A DNA stretch of 64,000 bases. Source: Saccharophagus sp. K07. GTDB lineage: Bacteria; Pseudomonadota; Gammaproteobacteria; Pseudomonadales; Cellvibrionaceae. The notes below the pieces were generated by a model. It searched no databases and had not been told where the DNA came from. It saw only the letters and a list, made by a program, of their open reading frames with translations. This document shows positions 24,422-33,307 of this stretch, piece by piece. The stretch is taken from contig NZ_QRAI01000003.1 in NCBI RefSeq assembly GCF_014336955.1, forward strand, positions 372,001 through 436,000, written 5' to 3'. The position numbers and the translations under genes were made by a program. Every line of letters starts with the position of its first letter. Within the stretch, counting starts at the first letter, position 1.

Positions 24422-25510
24422 TTAAATACCAACCAGTACTACACCAATATCAGCCTGATCTGATACCGAGCAAATTAGAGAGAAATTGGCGCAGGCATAA
24501 CGACGTCGAACACTTTCTGCTGTCAAACCAATAGCCACCAAACTGCTAGCCGCCCCCACATCGCCAATACTGGTTGCCGGTATGCGGTATTCGCAAGAAT
24601 CCAGATCGATTTTTTTACTTCCCTTAAGTATTACAAGAGCCGCCGACCAGGTAACAGCACGCCATTCCTCGCCGTTGAGGTCCAAATAGATATCCCCTAC
24701 AAATATTCTTTCACCAAGCGCCGATAGTGCCTCAAGTATCAACGCACCCAGTTCTCGCCCAATTTTGTATGCGCTCAAAGAACGCCAATTTTCGGGTTCA
24801 CGATCCAATGTCAGGCTTTTATGTAAAGCCCCATATATCTTGAGGCGACTACCATTTGTGGAAGCTTTCAACAATACGGCTGCGGCCGCCTCGCCCGGAA
24901 TAAGCCCAGTTGGCTGCTCCGGTGTTTTTAATCGATCCTGCTCAGCCAGATCCTGCAAGCACAGGGGCTCCAGCAATGAATCAACGCCTATACACAGAAC
25001 GTAGGGGAGATCCTCAGCATTTATTGAACGCGCTATTGCGCGCAGCGCACGGGGCCCACCACTGCAACCCTCACATATCCAGCCATTCGAAGGCGTTACA
25101 AGAGGTATGCCAATACGGCGACTCAATGGTGCCAATAAAAACTGATTGAGCAACTCGGGCACTTGCTCGTCTGGCCAACGAAATAGACTCGTGTTGGGTA
25201 ATGCCCAAATCACCATGAGAGGTGATGACTCAGCGATTAAACGCTCTTTTGATCCCGGTGGACTCAACAAGTCTTTTATGGCTTTTTCAGCCAAACGCAA
25301 CCAGCGAGCTTGTTGCGTGTAACCCTTCGTTAGCAAACTTACAGGCGCCCCCGTTATTGGCGCTTCCCAATCATCATCAAAAACGCTGGTGTCTTCCAAA
25401 GCCTGAAATCGATTCAAGCCTGCTCTTACCGACGCAGCGCTGTGCGCAAGATCTAAACCCACGCTGGTGACCAAGCCTGTGTTAAAAACCTCCATTTGGG
25501 ATGCCATCAC
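24422..25510 (-). CDS. Thiolase-fold / beta-ketoacyl synthase-like protein of the T6SS module
   Basis: 362 residues. The general plan is that of a ketosynthase: EVFNTGLVTSVGLDLAHSAASVRAG at the start, GWICEGCSGGPRALRAIAR at the nucleophile position, LIPGEAAAAVLLK, and DVGAASSLVAIGL at the end. The central block has Cys in EGCSGG, but canonical His residues are not obvious, so activity is uncertain. Such proteins occur in T6SS accessory clusters with DUF2169 and TIGR02270; their job is not known. It lies 11 bases from the toxin gene and 9 bases from the Imm49-like gene. Confidence 0.75.
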   Translation of the reverse strand: MMASQMEVFNTGLVTSVGLDLAHSAASVRAGLNRFQALEDTSVFDDDWEAPITGAPVSLLTKGYTQQARWLRLAEKAIKDLLSPPGSKERLIAESSPLMVIWALPNTSLFRWPDEQVPELLNQFLLAPLSRRIGIPLVTPSNGWICEGCSGGPRALRAIARSINAEDLPYVLCIGVDSLLEPLCLQDLAEQDRLKTPEQPTGLIPGEAAAAVLLKASTNGSRLKIYGALHKSLTLDREPENWRSLSAYKIGRELGALILEALSALGERIFVGDIYLDLNGEEWRAVTWSAALVILKGSKKIDLDSCEYRIPATSIGDVGAASSLVAIGLTAESVRRRYACANFSLICSVSDQADIGVVLVGI

Positions 25511-25519
25511 GAACTCGGT

Positions 25520-26329
25520 CTATATACGCTGGAAGGAGCGGTGAGATGATTGGTAGCCTAACCAGCTACGAGGCGCCGGGTCTGGCAGTGCGCAATCCGC
25601 CATAGCCGTGCTCGGTGCCAATTTATATTCCCCGGAAATGGCTAAACCTTGTTGTTTCGCCAGTTTTAGCAAGGCTACAACTTCTGTTGACATGTTCACG
25701 AGAATCGAGGCTTCATCCCGAGTGCCTTTATACAAATCGCCACCATCCGCATAACGTTTAATGTGCTCATCTACCAGTATCTCCAAGGCATCGAAAAATG
25801 CGTCATTATCCTTATCGAGGAGCGCGACAAGCAAACTAAATCGCTGATCCGGATTTTCCACATGAAATGATTCAAATTCTTTTATTAATGAACTTACCTC
25901 GTCCGGTGTCTTTTTCAGCGCAAAGACATCCATCAGGATTCGCATATATAGGAAGTCTTCTTCATATTCTTTGCGGGGGTTTTGTTGCCGAGGCGCAAGC
26001 TGTGCCAAAGTGCTCATCGCCGTGATATCACCAAGGCAAATCGCATCAAAAAACACTGATATCTTGGATATCGCTATTTCAGAAGGTTTGGCATTTTGCA
26101 GGAATTCTGTGTATGCCTGGATACCGAGCTGTAACTGTCGATGGAGATGGGTTTCATCGTCTGTAAGTAACAGCTCGCCAACTCCAAGTTGCCGGTATAA
26201 ACTCGCGATACGATCAAAATACAGTGCTTTGTATTCCCAGGAAGGCGCAGACCTTAATGCCTCCAATATATCTTCGAGCGTAATACTCGCATTTTTTACC
26301 GACAGTGGTAGATATTGGAAAGTCGACAT
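25520..26329 (-). CDS. Imm49-like protein of the T6SS module
   Basis: 269 residues, almost entirely alpha-helical by composition, with no signal peptide. The layout (WEYKALYFDRIASLYRQLGVGELLLT, then repeated helices, then LLVALLDKDNDAFFDALEILVDEH) resembles the Imm49 immunity family often found beside vgrG and DUF4150 genes. The assignment rests on overall look and context, not a unique motif. If it is an immunity protein, its partner toxin is not adjacent; it may instead be a structural adaptor. Confidence 0.55.
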   Translation of the reverse strand: MSTFQYLPLSVKNASITLEDILEALRSAPSWEYKALYFDRIASLYRQLGVGELLLTDDETHLHRQLQLGIQAYTEFLQNAKPSEIAISKISVFFDAICLGDITAMSTLAQLAPRQQNPRKEYEEDFLYMRILMDVFALKKTPDEVSSLIKEFESFHVENPDQRFSLLVALLDKDNDAFFDALEILVDEHIKRYADGGDLYKGTRDEASILVNMSTEVVALLKLAKQQGLAISGEYKLAPSTAMADCALPDPAPRSWLGYQSSHRSFQRI

Positions 26330-26368
26330 TTTTATTGAACTCCTGCTCTAAATGTGAAGGTCAGTGAA

Positions 26369-26827
26369 TTAAGCTTTTTCACCGCAGACCAAGCATTTCA
26401 CGTCTTCAAGCACCGGAATGGATATGATCGGAATCTGGATAACAGGAAAAGGCGGTGTGTTTTTGTCGTTGTGCAACATCAAGTCAAACGCGCGCGGGAC
26501 GTTTTTTCCTTCGAATTTTGTATCAAAGGAAAAATTGACAAATTCAGCCTTCCCTTTCGTTTTATTGGAAATAATGCCTTTTGCAACGCCCGGTTCATCG
26601 CCGGTGCTGGTACTGAAATTTGAATCTTTCACGCACACTGGTTTACCGTCACACTTTACTTTCTTAGTGCCTTTTGCGGTGTCCGATGACATTGCAACGT
26701 TGGGATAAGGTATAGGTACAGGGCCGCCAGGCGTTGGGGTTTTGCACACATCCGGAAAGCATGGAGTGATCCCATTGCTTCCTCCGTGGACAACGGATAA
26801 TTGATTAACGCCAACCGTTACACCCAT
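26369..26827 (-). CDS. PAAR-like DUF4150 protein (T6SS spike tip)
   Basis: 152 residues. The pattern SVVHGGSNGITPCFPDVCKTPTP and PVPIPYPN at the start, then GDEPGVAKGIISNKTKGKAEF, is the DUF4150 PAAR-like fold. These proteins cap the VgrG trimer and sharpen the T6SS spike, often with a toxin domain. This one is short, with only a small C-terminal part ending in CLVCGEK, so it carries no toxin itself. Upstream of it are vgrG and DUF6484. Confidence 0.85.
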   Translation of the reverse strand: MGVTVGVNQLSVVHGGSNGITPCFPDVCKTPTPGGPVPIPYPNVAMSSDTAKGTKKVKCDGKPVCVKDSNFSTSTGDEPGVAKGIISNKTKGKAEFVNFSFDTKFEGKNVPRAFDLMLHNDKNTPPFPVIQIPIISIPVLEDVKCLVCGEKA

Positions 26828-26890
26828 AACAATCTCTCCAAATACACGCTCATCTTTATAAACGACTGACAGTTATTGGTGTGCTGCACG

Positions 26891-27385
26891 TCAGTTTATG
26901 CTAACGCTGCTGCCTTTGATTTTGTTAGACATGGATGAGCGACTGATCAGGTTTTCACCTTTGATAACGACTTTACCATCGCGGCGTAGAAGTATTGAGC
27001 TTTTGCCGCATTTCAAAAGTATTTCATCCTTAGCCGTAAAAACCATTTTCTTCCCATCGATATAAACATCGCGGCCTTTTTCGGCCGCAATGTTTTGGGG
27101 AACCTTGTCCATTGGAAATGGCGTGCTATTGATAAGCCCGATAATGATGGGCTTACTTGGCTGATTGTTCTCAAACATCAGCAACACAGGAACGGGTAAA
27201 GGCACACCTACAACAGCGCGGTGATCCGGCAATGTTGATCTCGCAACGCATGGGCCATCTGCCAACCCCGGATAATCCACCAAAGCCTGGCCAGATGAAT
27301 CAAAGGCTACGATCTGACCAACCACGGGCCCACTGGAGACCTGTTGTTGATCTGTCGGCTGTTTAAACGAGGTGATCACTGACAT
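26891..27385 (-). CDS. DUF6484 protein, VgrG-associated
   Basis: I start at the ATG 27383-27385 (164 residues), which has AAGGAG 7 bases upstream; the 30-residue longer frame lies inside vgrG. The segments GQIVAFDSSGQALVDYPG, AVVGVPLPVPVLLMFEN and PIIIGLI are the DUF6484 core, which resembles the gp5/VgrG OB-fold. The tail MVFTAKDEILLKCGKSSILL mimics the beta-helix repeats of VgrG. It begins one base after the vgrG stop, so the two are co-translated. Confidence 0.8.
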   Translation of the reverse strand: MSVITSFKQPTDQQQVSSGPVVGQIVAFDSSGQALVDYPGLADGPCVARSTLPDHRAVVGVPLPVPVLLMFENNQPSKPIIIGLINSTPFPMDKVPQNIAAEKGRDVYIDGKKMVFTAKDEILLKCGKSSILLRRDGKVVIKGENLISRSSMSNKIKGSSVSIN

Positions 27386-27386
27386 A

Positions 27387-29393
27387 TCAGTTCTCCTTGA
27401 TATTGCTGCCTTTGATAATAACGTCGCCAGAACCTTTGACATTGATCTTCTTGCCCTGGACCGTAATGTCGCCATTCTTTTTCATAAGAATGCTTGCAGA
27501 TCCCACCTTTATACTGATTTCGTCTTGCGCCGTTATCTGTATCTTCTGTGCTTTGAGCGTATAGTTTTTGGTGACCGATTCTGTATGGTTAGCTTTAATG
27601 TTTTCGGTTAGATCTTTTCCAATAGTCGATTTTTTGTTTCCGTCAACCGACTCGGTGTAATTGACCTGCACGCTTTCCATCAGATTCTTTCCGATGGTAA
27701 TCGTCATATTGTCTCCGATGGTTTCCGAGTGGTCCTTGCCCACGGATATCCTCTTATTGTTGCCGATCGTTTCATCTTGGTTGTTACCTACTCTCTTTTT
27801 ACGATCGTGCTCAATATTGGACGTTTCATCGTTTTTAACGATTTTTGTACGGTCGTGCTCCACCGTAAGGCTTTGATCATTCTCCACGTGCGTATCGAAG
27901 TCTTTTTCGGCGTGGAGATAAATTTGTTCACTGCCTTTTTTATCCTCAAAGCGGAACTCGTTGAAATTTTGCGCGTTTCCACCTTTGGTCGAACGGCTTT
28001 TGATACCGCTCTGAGTTTTGGAAGTGTAAACGGGTTTATTCCAGGCATTGTAAACAGAGCCCGTCACCAAGGGTCGGTCCGGATCGCCATCCAGGAAATT
28101 GACAATGACTTCATGACCAATGCGCGGGATAAATGAAGAGCCCCATTGATTACCCGCCCAGCTCTGCACTACGCGAATAAAACAAGTGCTATTTTCATCA
28201 TTTTTGCCATCACGGTCCCAGTAAAACTGGACTTTGATACGGCAGTGTTCGTCGATATAGATTTCTTCGCCTGCAGGCCCTACGACTATTGCTGATTGGG
28301 GGCCTCGCATCACGGGTTTTTGGTGGATCAATTGCGGCCGAAATTGAATATTTGCCGGAATACAAACAAACTCGTTGTGATATTCCGGCTGCCCTTCCTG
28401 ACCAGAAAAGAAACTCGCATCGCTGACAAAATGGCGCACTGTTACCAAAACATAATTATCGCGTTCTGCCGCCGTATCGTGTTTAGCGAGTTTAAATTTG
28501 CCGCCGGCATAAAAGGTCGAACAATCGCTTGCGCCTTCCACCACGTTGCGGAAGGTTTCCTCTGCCTCCAGGCGGATTTTCACCAGATCATTTCCGGATG
28601 GAAAATCGTAAAGGCTCGCGTACTCGTAATGCTCGAATTTGCCGTTGTTAGCGAAAGTGCTGTTGGTTTTGATGGTGGACTTCAGATCCTTTTTGGGCTC
28701 TTTGAAGTTGTAATCATTGAGCGTCCACTGTCCCTTTCGGAATTTATGTGAATGCTCCCAGCGGTGAATCTGAGTATTGGGCATATTGCCCTTTGAATAT
28801 TCGAGATTGGTTTCCGCCACTTCTTCGTAAGCGTTGAGCTGGTCAACCAGAATCAACTTATGCTTGCCCTGCGAGTGCTGGAAGTAGTAGGCAATACCCT
28901 CTTCTTCGAGAAGGCGCGAGACAAAATTAAAGTCTGTTTCGTGGTATTGCACGCAATATTCGCGCGTTTTTCCACCGGCCGCTTTGAATTCAAAGTCGCT
29001 AAAACCAAGACTGGAAAAAACTTCGCTGACAATTTGCTTGGTATTTTTTTCCTGGAAAATACGGCAGTTTTGCGTTTTGGTGAGAAACCACAGCCAAGGG
29101 ACCATCGTCATGCGATAACGACGATAATTATGTGGTCCGATTTCACCAAACGTGAATGAGGAGATATAACCGTTAAAGCAACGCTTGTGATCGTTTTGAA
29201 TGGTAACGGTCGCAGACTTGCCAACAATTTTATCTGGCGGAATCTGGTGGTTATCCGAATAGAGCTCCAGCTCGAATTCAAACAATCCGGAAATATACTC
29301 GATGCCACTTAGTGACGTGATTACAAAAGTATCTTTACCGAGAGAGAAATCCGTGATGGATATCAGACGATGTTCTTGAGTGATTTGCGGCAT
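27387..29393 (-). CDS. vgrG: T6SS spike protein VgrG (TssI)
   Basis: 668 residues. A gp27-like base (HRLISITDFSLG, VQYHETDFNFVSRLLEEEGI), a gp5-like OB region (VVGPAGEEIYIDEHCRIKVQF, GNQWGSSFIPRIGHEVIVNFLDGDPD), the RPLVTGSVYN motif, then a long triple-beta-helix needle of repeats such as TIGDNMTITIGKN. There is no C-terminal toxin domain after the needle. It forms the trimeric spike carried on the Hcp tube. Located 177 bases after hcp, with a terminator-like hairpin between the genes. Confidence 0.96.
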   Translation of the reverse strand: MPQITQEHRLISITDFSLGKDTFVITSLSGIEYISGLFEFELELYSDNHQIPPDKIVGKSATVTIQNDHKRCFNGYISSFTFGEIGPHNYRRYRMTMVPWLWFLTKTQNCRIFQEKNTKQIVSEVFSSLGFSDFEFKAAGGKTREYCVQYHETDFNFVSRLLEEEGIAYYFQHSQGKHKLILVDQLNAYEEVAETNLEYSKGNMPNTQIHRWEHSHKFRKGQWTLNDYNFKEPKKDLKSTIKTNSTFANNGKFEHYEYASLYDFPSGNDLVKIRLEAEETFRNVVEGASDCSTFYAGGKFKLAKHDTAAERDNYVLVTVRHFVSDASFFSGQEGQPEYHNEFVCIPANIQFRPQLIHQKPVMRGPQSAIVVGPAGEEIYIDEHCRIKVQFYWDRDGKNDENSTCFIRVVQSWAGNQWGSSFIPRIGHEVIVNFLDGDPDRPLVTGSVYNAWNKPVYTSKTQSGIKSRSTKGGNAQNFNEFRFEDKKGSEQIYLHAEKDFDTHVENDQSLTVEHDRTKIVKNDETSNIEHDRKKRVGNNQDETIGNNKRISVGKDHSETIGDNMTITIGKNLMESVQVNYTESVDGNKKSTIGKDLTENIKANHTESVTKNYTLKAQKIQITAQDEISIKVGSASILMKKNGDITVQGKKINVKGSGDVIIKGSNIKEN

Positions 29394-29502
29394 ACAACAA
29401 TAACCCTGTCTGAGATCTGAGCGCGAAGAGACTTACCCAGGACGTCCTTGCGAGTTCATTTAGAACAGCGGGTGAACATTCTCCCAGCCTCTAGCCGGAA
29501 GA

Positions 29503-29540
29503 AAAATAGCCCGCACGCGTATCGCGGACAGGCTATTTTC
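29503..29540 (-). terminator. Terminator-like hairpin between hcp and vgrG
   Basis: AAATAGCC at the left pairs with GGCTATTT at the right, with further pairing of the CGCG bases inside, and a T-rich tract follows on the minus strand. It lies 30 bases past the hcp stop and would make hcp more abundant than vgrG. Confidence 0.7.
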
Positions 29541-29569
29541 GTACTACTGAGATTTACCAACTACAGAAA

Positions 29570-30052
29570 TTACAGCGGCTTAGCAGTTGTCAAATCGTAA
29601 CCAACGCGTTGCGGGCTCTTACCAGCATTCGCTTTATCGTAGTCGTGATAGTTGACCAGAATTTTGGAGTAGCTCAAAGTGATGCTTTCGATAGGGTCGG
29701 ACTCACCACTAGCAGAGATTGAATAACCGCTCACCAAACAATCGTGCAGTTCGTAGTCCATGAATTGAACAACTTTGTCTGCACCGGTTTGAACGAGTTT
29801 GATTTTTACCAATTTACCAGCAGAACCAGTTACGGATTCTTTGAACAGCGGAGAGGAGGAAATGTCCGCATTTTTGGTGAAAGTGATTTCGCTCAGGCTA
29901 GGACGGGTAGCTTCACGGTTGGCCATATGACCTGCCTCCATGGTAATACCACGACCTACACCAAACTGGATGGAGTGAGCAGAAATGTGGTTAGCAAAAC
30001 CTTCTGCGGTCACGTTTCCAGGAATTCCTTCGTATTCGATATAAATGGCCAT
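29570..30052 (-). CDS. hcp: T6SS tube protein Hcp (TssD)
   Basis: 160 residues, usual length. It begins MAIYIEYEGIPGNV and has ITFTKNADISSSPLFKES and ITLSYSKILVNYHDYD, the hallmark segments of Hcp. Hcp hexamers stack into the tube that is fired with the spike. ATG at 30050-30052 with GGAG upstream. It is the first gene of the module; no tssB/tssC/tssK genes are in the window, so the apparatus is encoded elsewhere. A stem-loop in its leader (30074-30124) may govern mRNA stability. Confidence 0.95.
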   Translation of the reverse strand: MAIYIEYEGIPGNVTAEGFANHISAHSIQFGVGRGITMEAGHMANREATRPSLSEITFTKNADISSSPLFKESVTGSAGKLVKIKLVQTGADKVVQFMDYELHDCLVSGYSISASGESDPIESITLSYSKILVNYHDYDKANAGKSPQRVGYDLTTAKPL

Positions 30053-30402
30053 TTGATGTTCTCCTTAAAAATCGATTGTGTTGTAACTGCGCTGGGCGGA
30101 CGAGATAGGAGTTGCAACACAATCTGCTAATACATGCAGAAAATTAATTTTGTGTCCCTATCCGTGATTGAGCCACATGGCTCCGTTTAGCCAGCGGCGT
30201 TAACGATAAGCGAATCGAAAGCCCGATTGCAACCCGCTTGAGAATGTTTTTACGAAAAAAAATTTCCAATAGTTTCAATTAGTTAATGTAAAAAAACCCG
30301 GCATTTGGAGGCAAAGAATAATGTTGATTTCGACGCCATCCCCCATGCAAAACAGCGGCCAGATTTTGTTGCTTCTCTAAAAAAATGGTTCCGCTCGTCG
30401 GG
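30053..30402. other. Intergenic region upstream of hcp
   Basis: 350 bases. It holds the hcp ribosome site and leader hairpin (30074-30124), then an A/T-rich tract (30245-30300) that probably contains the hcp promoter. I searched for a sigma-54 GG-N10-GC pattern on the minus strand and saw no convincing one. Confidence 0.5.
30074..30124 (-). promoter_or_regulatory. Stem-loop in the hcp leader
   Basis: GATTGTGTTGTAACT (30074-30088) pairs with AGTTGCAACACAATC (30110-30124): 14 Watson-Crick pairs plus one wobble, with a 21-base loop. It lies 22 bases upstream of the hcp ATG and is probably part of its 5' UTR. Confidence 0.75.
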
Positions 30403-30972
30403 TCAGCGCCACCTCAGCCGTTTGTAGCGCCTGCCAAAGGTTGCCGCAGCAATGACTCCAGCCAGTGCACCAAAGGCATGCCCCTCAAAGGAAACCCTAG
30501 GATCCGTAGGGAGGACTCCAAAGATCATCCCGCCATAGAGCAGGATCACCACAAGCGAGATCAGAAAATTCACCACACTGCGTTCAAACAACGCCAATGT
30601 GATCGTCAGGCTCCACAGGCCGAAGATCCAGCCACTGGCGCCTATGTGGATCGCCGGGCGAGCAAATGCCCACACACATAACCCGCCTAGAATAATGATT
30701 AACAAGCTCGCTTGCCAGAAAAAACGTTTGCCCCTGATCAGACACAAGCAGCTGAAAACAAAAAATCCCACCGCGTTATTCGCCAGATGCAACCAACTCC
30801 CGTGGATAAATGGCGCCGTAAAAATCATCGGTAAACTGGTGAGATCGCGGGGATGGATGCCAAAAACATGCAACCGTCCCCCAGTAGATTCATTGCCCAG
30901 CTGAACCAAAAACATGATCAGAAGTATTTGGAAAACCAGGGTGAATCCATAGCGGGTGAAAAATTTTTTCAT
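30403..30972 (-). CDS. Rhomboid family intramembrane serine protease
   Basis: 189 residues with six hydrophobic segments. The catalytic Ser is in IHIGASGWIFG (Ser113) and the His in FEGHAFGALAG (His165). The HGSWLHLANN box (His57, His62, Asn66) sits in the second helix, as in active rhomboids. It cleaves membrane proteins within the bilayer; targets unknown. It overlaps nothing but is separated by only two bases from the CPXCG gene, so these form a small minus-strand operon. Confidence 0.92.
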   Translation of the reverse strand: MKKFFTRYGFTLVFQILLIMFLVQLGNESTGGRLHVFGIHPRDLTSLPMIFTAPFIHGSWLHLANNAVGFFVFSCLCLIRGKRFFWQASLLIIILGGLCVWAFARPAIHIGASGWIFGLWSLTITLALFERSVVNFLISLVVILLYGGMIFGVLPTDPRVSFEGHAFGALAGVIAAATFGRRYKRLRWR

Positions 30973-30974
30973 CC

Positions 30975-31160
30975 TCAGGTTTCATCTTCCCGGCGCAGAG
31001 AAACTGCGGCACCGTCATCAATTACGGTCACAGTTACAACAATAGGGCGACAACATACCGAGCAATCTTCGGTGTATTCCTGTTCCAATTCCGAACAATC
31101 CACCACCAAGTCAATTTTTTCACCGCAATAAGGACAAAAATCTGACACGACTTCTAGCAT
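30975..31160 (-). CDS. CPXCG-motif cysteine-rich protein
   Basis: 61 residues from the ATG 31158-31160 ([16 protein letters not shown]). Cys9-x2-Cys12 and Cys33-x2-Cys36/37 form a small zinc ribbon, the mark of the CPXCG family of short unknown proteins common in marine gammaproteobacteria. Probably co-transcribed with the rhomboid protease two bases downstream. No function is known. Confidence 0.85.
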   Translation of the reverse strand: MLEVVSDFCPYCGEKIDLVVDCSELEQEYTEDCSVCCRPIVVTVTVIDDGAAVSLRREDET

Positions 31161-31483
31161 TATCAACCCTCGTGAATGCATTCGTTTTTATAAAACCCTA
31201 TAAAATTCGCTAACGCGACCGTTTTTCCGAATGGCTGTGTTTTTCTACGCAGATTTTCGTCCGTGCTGAAAACCAAAAAATAATTATGGGCGATTTTTTA
31301 AAAATTTCCGGTTCGTTGTGGTTTTGCTGATTTACTACCGTTAAATCTCGTTCGAGCAATTACGCATTTCATTATAAGGAAACACCATAAGGCTTATCCG
31401 AAGCCGCTGCTACTCTTTAAATAAGGATCGCGAGTTGTTTGCGGTCGGTACCAACCAAAAGCCAGCATATAAGGAAGTCCAAT
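31161..31483. other. Divergent intergenic region
   Basis: 320 bases between the CPXCG gene and the exported protein gene at 31484. A/T-rich and presumably carrying both promoters. No palindrome or gene that I can support. Confidence 0.4.
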
Positions 31484-32053
31484 ATGCGACGAGCGCTTGT
31501 CCGGGCATTTATTACCGTTGCCGCATGCGGTGTTTACCTGTTATCAGCCGTAAACCCCCGTTTATCGGAACACGTCCCCACTTCCTCAGAATCTACCGCT
31601 TCAACCCAAACCACACGACCTCACTATCGATCACCCGGTAAACCGGGCGCGGAGATACACTTGGTATCTGCCGCTATTCACAGAATCCCATTAGGTGCCA
31701 TAGAAACGTTGCAATTGGAACTCGCCAGCCAATTACCAAAAGGCTCGTTACAAATAAATGTCGAACCTAGTGAAGGTTTGACGTTGATCGATGCAAAAAA
31801 CGAGTGGCACTTCACTATCGACAACTCACAAAATCTCTCCCTGCCCATCCACGTCCGAGCAGATCAAGAAGGCCAACACTACGTCCACCTGTTCGTGCAA
31901 CACAACGCTGAAGATGGCGCCTACGCCGCGCGAGCTTTGGCCAGTGAAATCCGTGTTGGAGATATGGATTTTGAGCCTGTGTATGCCAAGAGCTTCAAAG
32001 GCGACAAAGCCAGCGAAGTGCGTTCGCTTCCGGCGCAGGAAACTATTTTTTAA
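31484..32053 (+). CDS. Exported or membrane-anchored protein, unknown function
   Basis: I start at ATG 31484 (AAGGAAG 6 bases upstream), giving 189 residues; the frame extends 15 codons upstream without a site. The N-terminus MRRALVRAFITVAACGVYLL is a signal or anchor sequence. A Ser/Thr-rich stretch (TSSESTASTQTT) follows, then a beta-rich domain (LELASQLPKGSLQINVEPSEGL, SLPIHVRADQEGQHYVHLFV) that looks like an Ig-like or adhesion-type fold. No family recognised. Converges with the GT1 gene. Confidence 0.65.
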   Translation: MRRALVRAFITVAACGVYLLSAVNPRLSEHVPTSSESTASTQTTRPHYRSPGKPGAEIHLVSAAIHRIPLGAIETLQLELASQLPKGSLQINVEPSEGLTLIDAKNEWHFTIDNSQNLSLPIHVRADQEGQHYVHLFVQHNAEDGAYAARALASEIRVGDMDFEPVYAKSFKGDKASEVRSLPAQETIF

Positions 32054-32065
32054 ATTCCATTTCAG

Positions 32066-33268
32066 TTAATTGATTAATTCAAAACAAGCTTTTACTACTT
32101 CTTCGTGGCAAGCTGCATACGGTTTTGAATAATTCGCCAATAAGCGAACAATAGACTGTCGATGAAATTCAAGATTTTCTAGCATTTGATTAATTGCAAT
32201 CTCTAAATCCTGTTCACTAGTAGGTCGCTCCATGAGGTGACCAACTCCCAAAGATTGAATCCTCATACCTGTCAATAATTGTTCTCCCTGAATTGGCAAT
32301 ACCAAAACAGGCACGCCAGCAACTAGACTTTCTAATGCTGAACCTGCACCACCATGACTAACAAATAGATCTGCTCGCGACAGCATTTCAGGCAAATTCA
32401 CTACTTCCGTGGTAAATTCGAAGCGGGAGCTAGCAAAATTCCGCAGCTGGGCAACGGGTCCCATTGGACTCACCACAAAAATATGAGCCCTACAATTTGC
32501 AAGAGCCTGCAATAACCATGGCAAATACGGGTAAGAGGGTTTTAGATATACAACAATACGCGGTCTGCCATTACTCCTGAATTTGATTTGTGGATATGTC
32601 ACTCTACCCGGCGCGATGCAGTAGCGAGCATTGAGTCGATTCGGATATAAATCCAGCTCTCGAAAATTCGTAATCAACACTCGGTCACAGCTAAATATCT
32701 CGGTAAAGCAGGACAAGGGTGAGTAGCCATGTTGTTCTAACATTTGGTTTACAACACCTAATACCCGGCTTTCCTGCCGAAGAATCAGGCCATCTGCAAG
32801 AGGATTGAAACGCCAATCTGCGGTCGGCAGTCCAGGAATTGGTTCAGCAAATCCAGTCCCGACAAGAATCTTCGGTATCCTTAACTCTCGCAGGGCCAAC
32901 ATTGCTGTTGGTGAATAATCAAAAATAATCAAGTCCGCTCGAACCAATGTCGCGAGAGACTGCCACGCTTGTACCAAACAGGCCAAAGGCTCAGGTTCAA
33001 GGTATCCCATTAAGAGCAGGGCGTCAGGTAAACATGCGACTGGACGCTGCATGGTGATTCGCGGCAACCACACTGGCGCCTGAAGAAGCTGTACACGCGT
33101 ACCAGCAAAAAAGTGATAAGCTCTCGATAAATCTTTCAGAGCAACTACCACACGATAGCCCGCAGCTTCCAACGCTTTGGCTATTGCAGACAACCTAGAT
33201 ATATGTCCCAATTCCGCCCCGATTTCCCAAGTACATAAAACAGTCTTGTGACACGAAGTCATATCCAA
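32066..33268 (-). CDS. GT1-type glycosyltransferase (UGT/MGT-like)
   Basis: 400 residues with a two-domain GT-B plan. The N-terminal half opens with TWEIGAELGHISRLSAIAKAL, the glycine-rich acceptor-side motif of the GT1 family. The C-terminal half has SHGGAGSALESLVAGVPVLVLP, the nucleotide-sugar binding block, then LLTGMRIQSLGVG. Soluble, with no membrane helix. It probably transfers a sugar from a UDP-sugar to a small molecule, lipid or protein; acceptor unknown. A second ATG six bases in is possible. It is divergent from the autotransporter-like gene, whose start is 40 bases away. Confidence 0.82.
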   Translation of the reverse strand: MDMTSCHKTVLCTWEIGAELGHISRLSAIAKALEAAGYRVVVALKDLSRAYHFFAGTRVQLLQAPVWLPRITMQRPVACLPDALLLMGYLEPEPLACLVQAWQSLATLVRADLIIFDYSPTAMLALRELRIPKILVGTGFAEPIPGLPTADWRFNPLADGLILRQESRVLGVVNQMLEQHGYSPLSCFTEIFSCDRVLITNFRELDLYPNRLNARYCIAPGRVTYPQIKFRSNGRPRIVVYLKPSYPYLPWLLQALANCRAHIFVVSPMGPVAQLRNFASSRFEFTTEVVNLPEMLSRADLFVSHGGAGSALESLVAGVPVLVLPIQGEQLLTGMRIQSLGVGHLMERPTSEQDLEIAINQMLENLEFHRQSIVRLLANYSKPYAACHEEVVKACFELIN

Positions 33269-33307
33269 TTCTCAATTCAGTGATTTCTCGAACAAAGGAG
33301 CGTTTTG

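Noticed and set aside
30125-30402. Sigma-54 promoter for hcp
   Set aside because: Expected because many hcp genes use it, but no convincing -24/-12 pair was found.
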